DNA of 64,000 nucleotides from NCBI GenBank assembly GCA_001725355.1, contig MEGD01000010.1, positions 1-64,000 on the forward strand, written 5' to 3'. The stretch is from Novosphingobium sp. SCN 66-18. Lineage in GTDB: Bacteria; Pseudomonadota; Alphaproteobacteria; Sphingomonadales; Sphingomonadaceae. The position numbers and the translations under genes are program-made. Positions within the stretch are counted from its first letter, which is position 1; every line of letters begins with the position of its first letter. Shown here one piece after another: positions 63,762 through 64,000 of the stretch. A model generated the notes under the pieces. It had not been told where the DNA came from and searched no databases. It saw only the letters and a list, made by a program, of their open reading frames with translations.

Positions 63762-64000
63762 TCAATGCCGCGCGCGCCCTTTGCGCAGCGCTGCCAGAAC
63801 ATCGCGCCAGGATACCAGCTTGAAGTTCTGCGGCGCGGGCTGGTTGTGCCCATCCTGCGCCACGAACAGCCCGGCCGGATAGTCCTTTCCGAAGCTGCCC
63901 GGCATCACCGCGATGCCATCAGTTTCCTCGGTGCCACCGAAGCGCCCGGCCACCACGCGGAAACGGCCCACCGGCTTCATGGACGGCAGCTCGAACAGCG
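63762..64000 (-). CDS. C-terminal part of a phytase-like protein (5' end outside window)
   Basis: The last 79 residues of a longer gene lie here, open to the window end. GGTEETDGIAVMPGSFGKDYPAGLFVAQDGHN and PQNFKLVSWRDVLAAL match the final blade of bacterial beta-propeller (3-)phytases, where acidic residues bind calcium and phosphate. The enzyme would remove phosphate from inositol hexakisphosphate, secreted or periplasmic. The internal ATG at 63980 is not the true start. Confidence 0.75.
   Translation of the reverse strand, partial: LFELPSMKPVGRFRVVAGRFGGTEETDGIAVMPGSFGKDYPAGLFVAQDGHNQPAPQNFKLVSWRDVLAALRKGRARH

Overview
The window reads as chromosomal core DNA of a high-GC alphaproteobacterium, most likely Sphingomonadales (Novosphingobium/Sphingomonas-like). 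The evidence is the gene content and order (ffh-rpsP-rimM...trmD-rplS, dapF-mtaB-ftsY-yciB, a ccm cytochrome c maturation operon, rpsB-tsf-pyrH-frr-uppS-cdsA-dxr-rseP-bamA-skp-fabZ), an alphaproteobacterial-type LexA box, and a bamA-skp-fabZ block with no lpxD/lpxA/lpxB. No prophage, insertion sequence, CRISPR array or rRNA operon was seen.

Layout. 1-6.2 kb: a truncated membrane protein, a cyclopropane-fatty-acid-synthase family methyltransferase, an aquaporin, argG broken by a 4-base insertion, about 0.8 kb without a convincing gene, a CHRD protein and a 2-hydroxyacid dehydrogenase. 6.2-20.3 kb: an enoyl-CoA hydratase paralogue, rpsF-rpsR-rplI, RlpA, AMP nucleosidase, an HD-GYP protein, a YbjN-like protein, an M2 dipeptidase, a small catabolic set (alpha/beta hydrolase, GFA, HCCA-isomerase-like), asd and a DPP-IV-like S9 peptidase. 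20.4-26.1 kb (minus): the ffh-rpsP-rimM-trmD-rplS translation operon, interrupted by a small membrane protein and a beta-lactamase-fold hydrolase. 26.3-31.1 kb (plus): dapF, mtaB, ftsY and yciB overlapping by 4 bp each, then a PuuD-like membrane protein and a helical lipoprotein. 31.2-38.3 kb (minus): kup and ccmC-D-E-F-G-H plus a TPR protein. Then come tRNA-His, the minor pseudopilins gspHIJK, a 2OG-Fe(II) oxygenase and a MarR regulator with a palindromic candidate operator.

42.4-53.9 kb (minus) is a long envelope and translation block: rpsB, tsf, pyrH, frr, uppS, cdsA, dxr, rseP, bamA, skp, fabZ, rpmE. It joins protein synthesis to isoprenoid precursors, undecaprenyl carrier, phospholipid synthesis and outer-membrane assembly. 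54-64 kb holds a LexA-box promoter reading into a 91-aa one-helix membrane protein, pssA-psd, tRNA-Tyr, rlmB, a lipoprotein, hupB, lon, a zinc alcohol dehydrogenase, an HdeD-like protein, a NikR homologue that has lost most nickel ligands, and the end of a phytase-like gene.

The points most worth following are the SOS promoter with its uncharacterised small membrane protein (54.17-54.59 kb), the broken argG, the NikR-like protein with an altered metal site, and two genes whose ribosome binding sites lie inside strong hairpins (12.84 and 16.76 kb).
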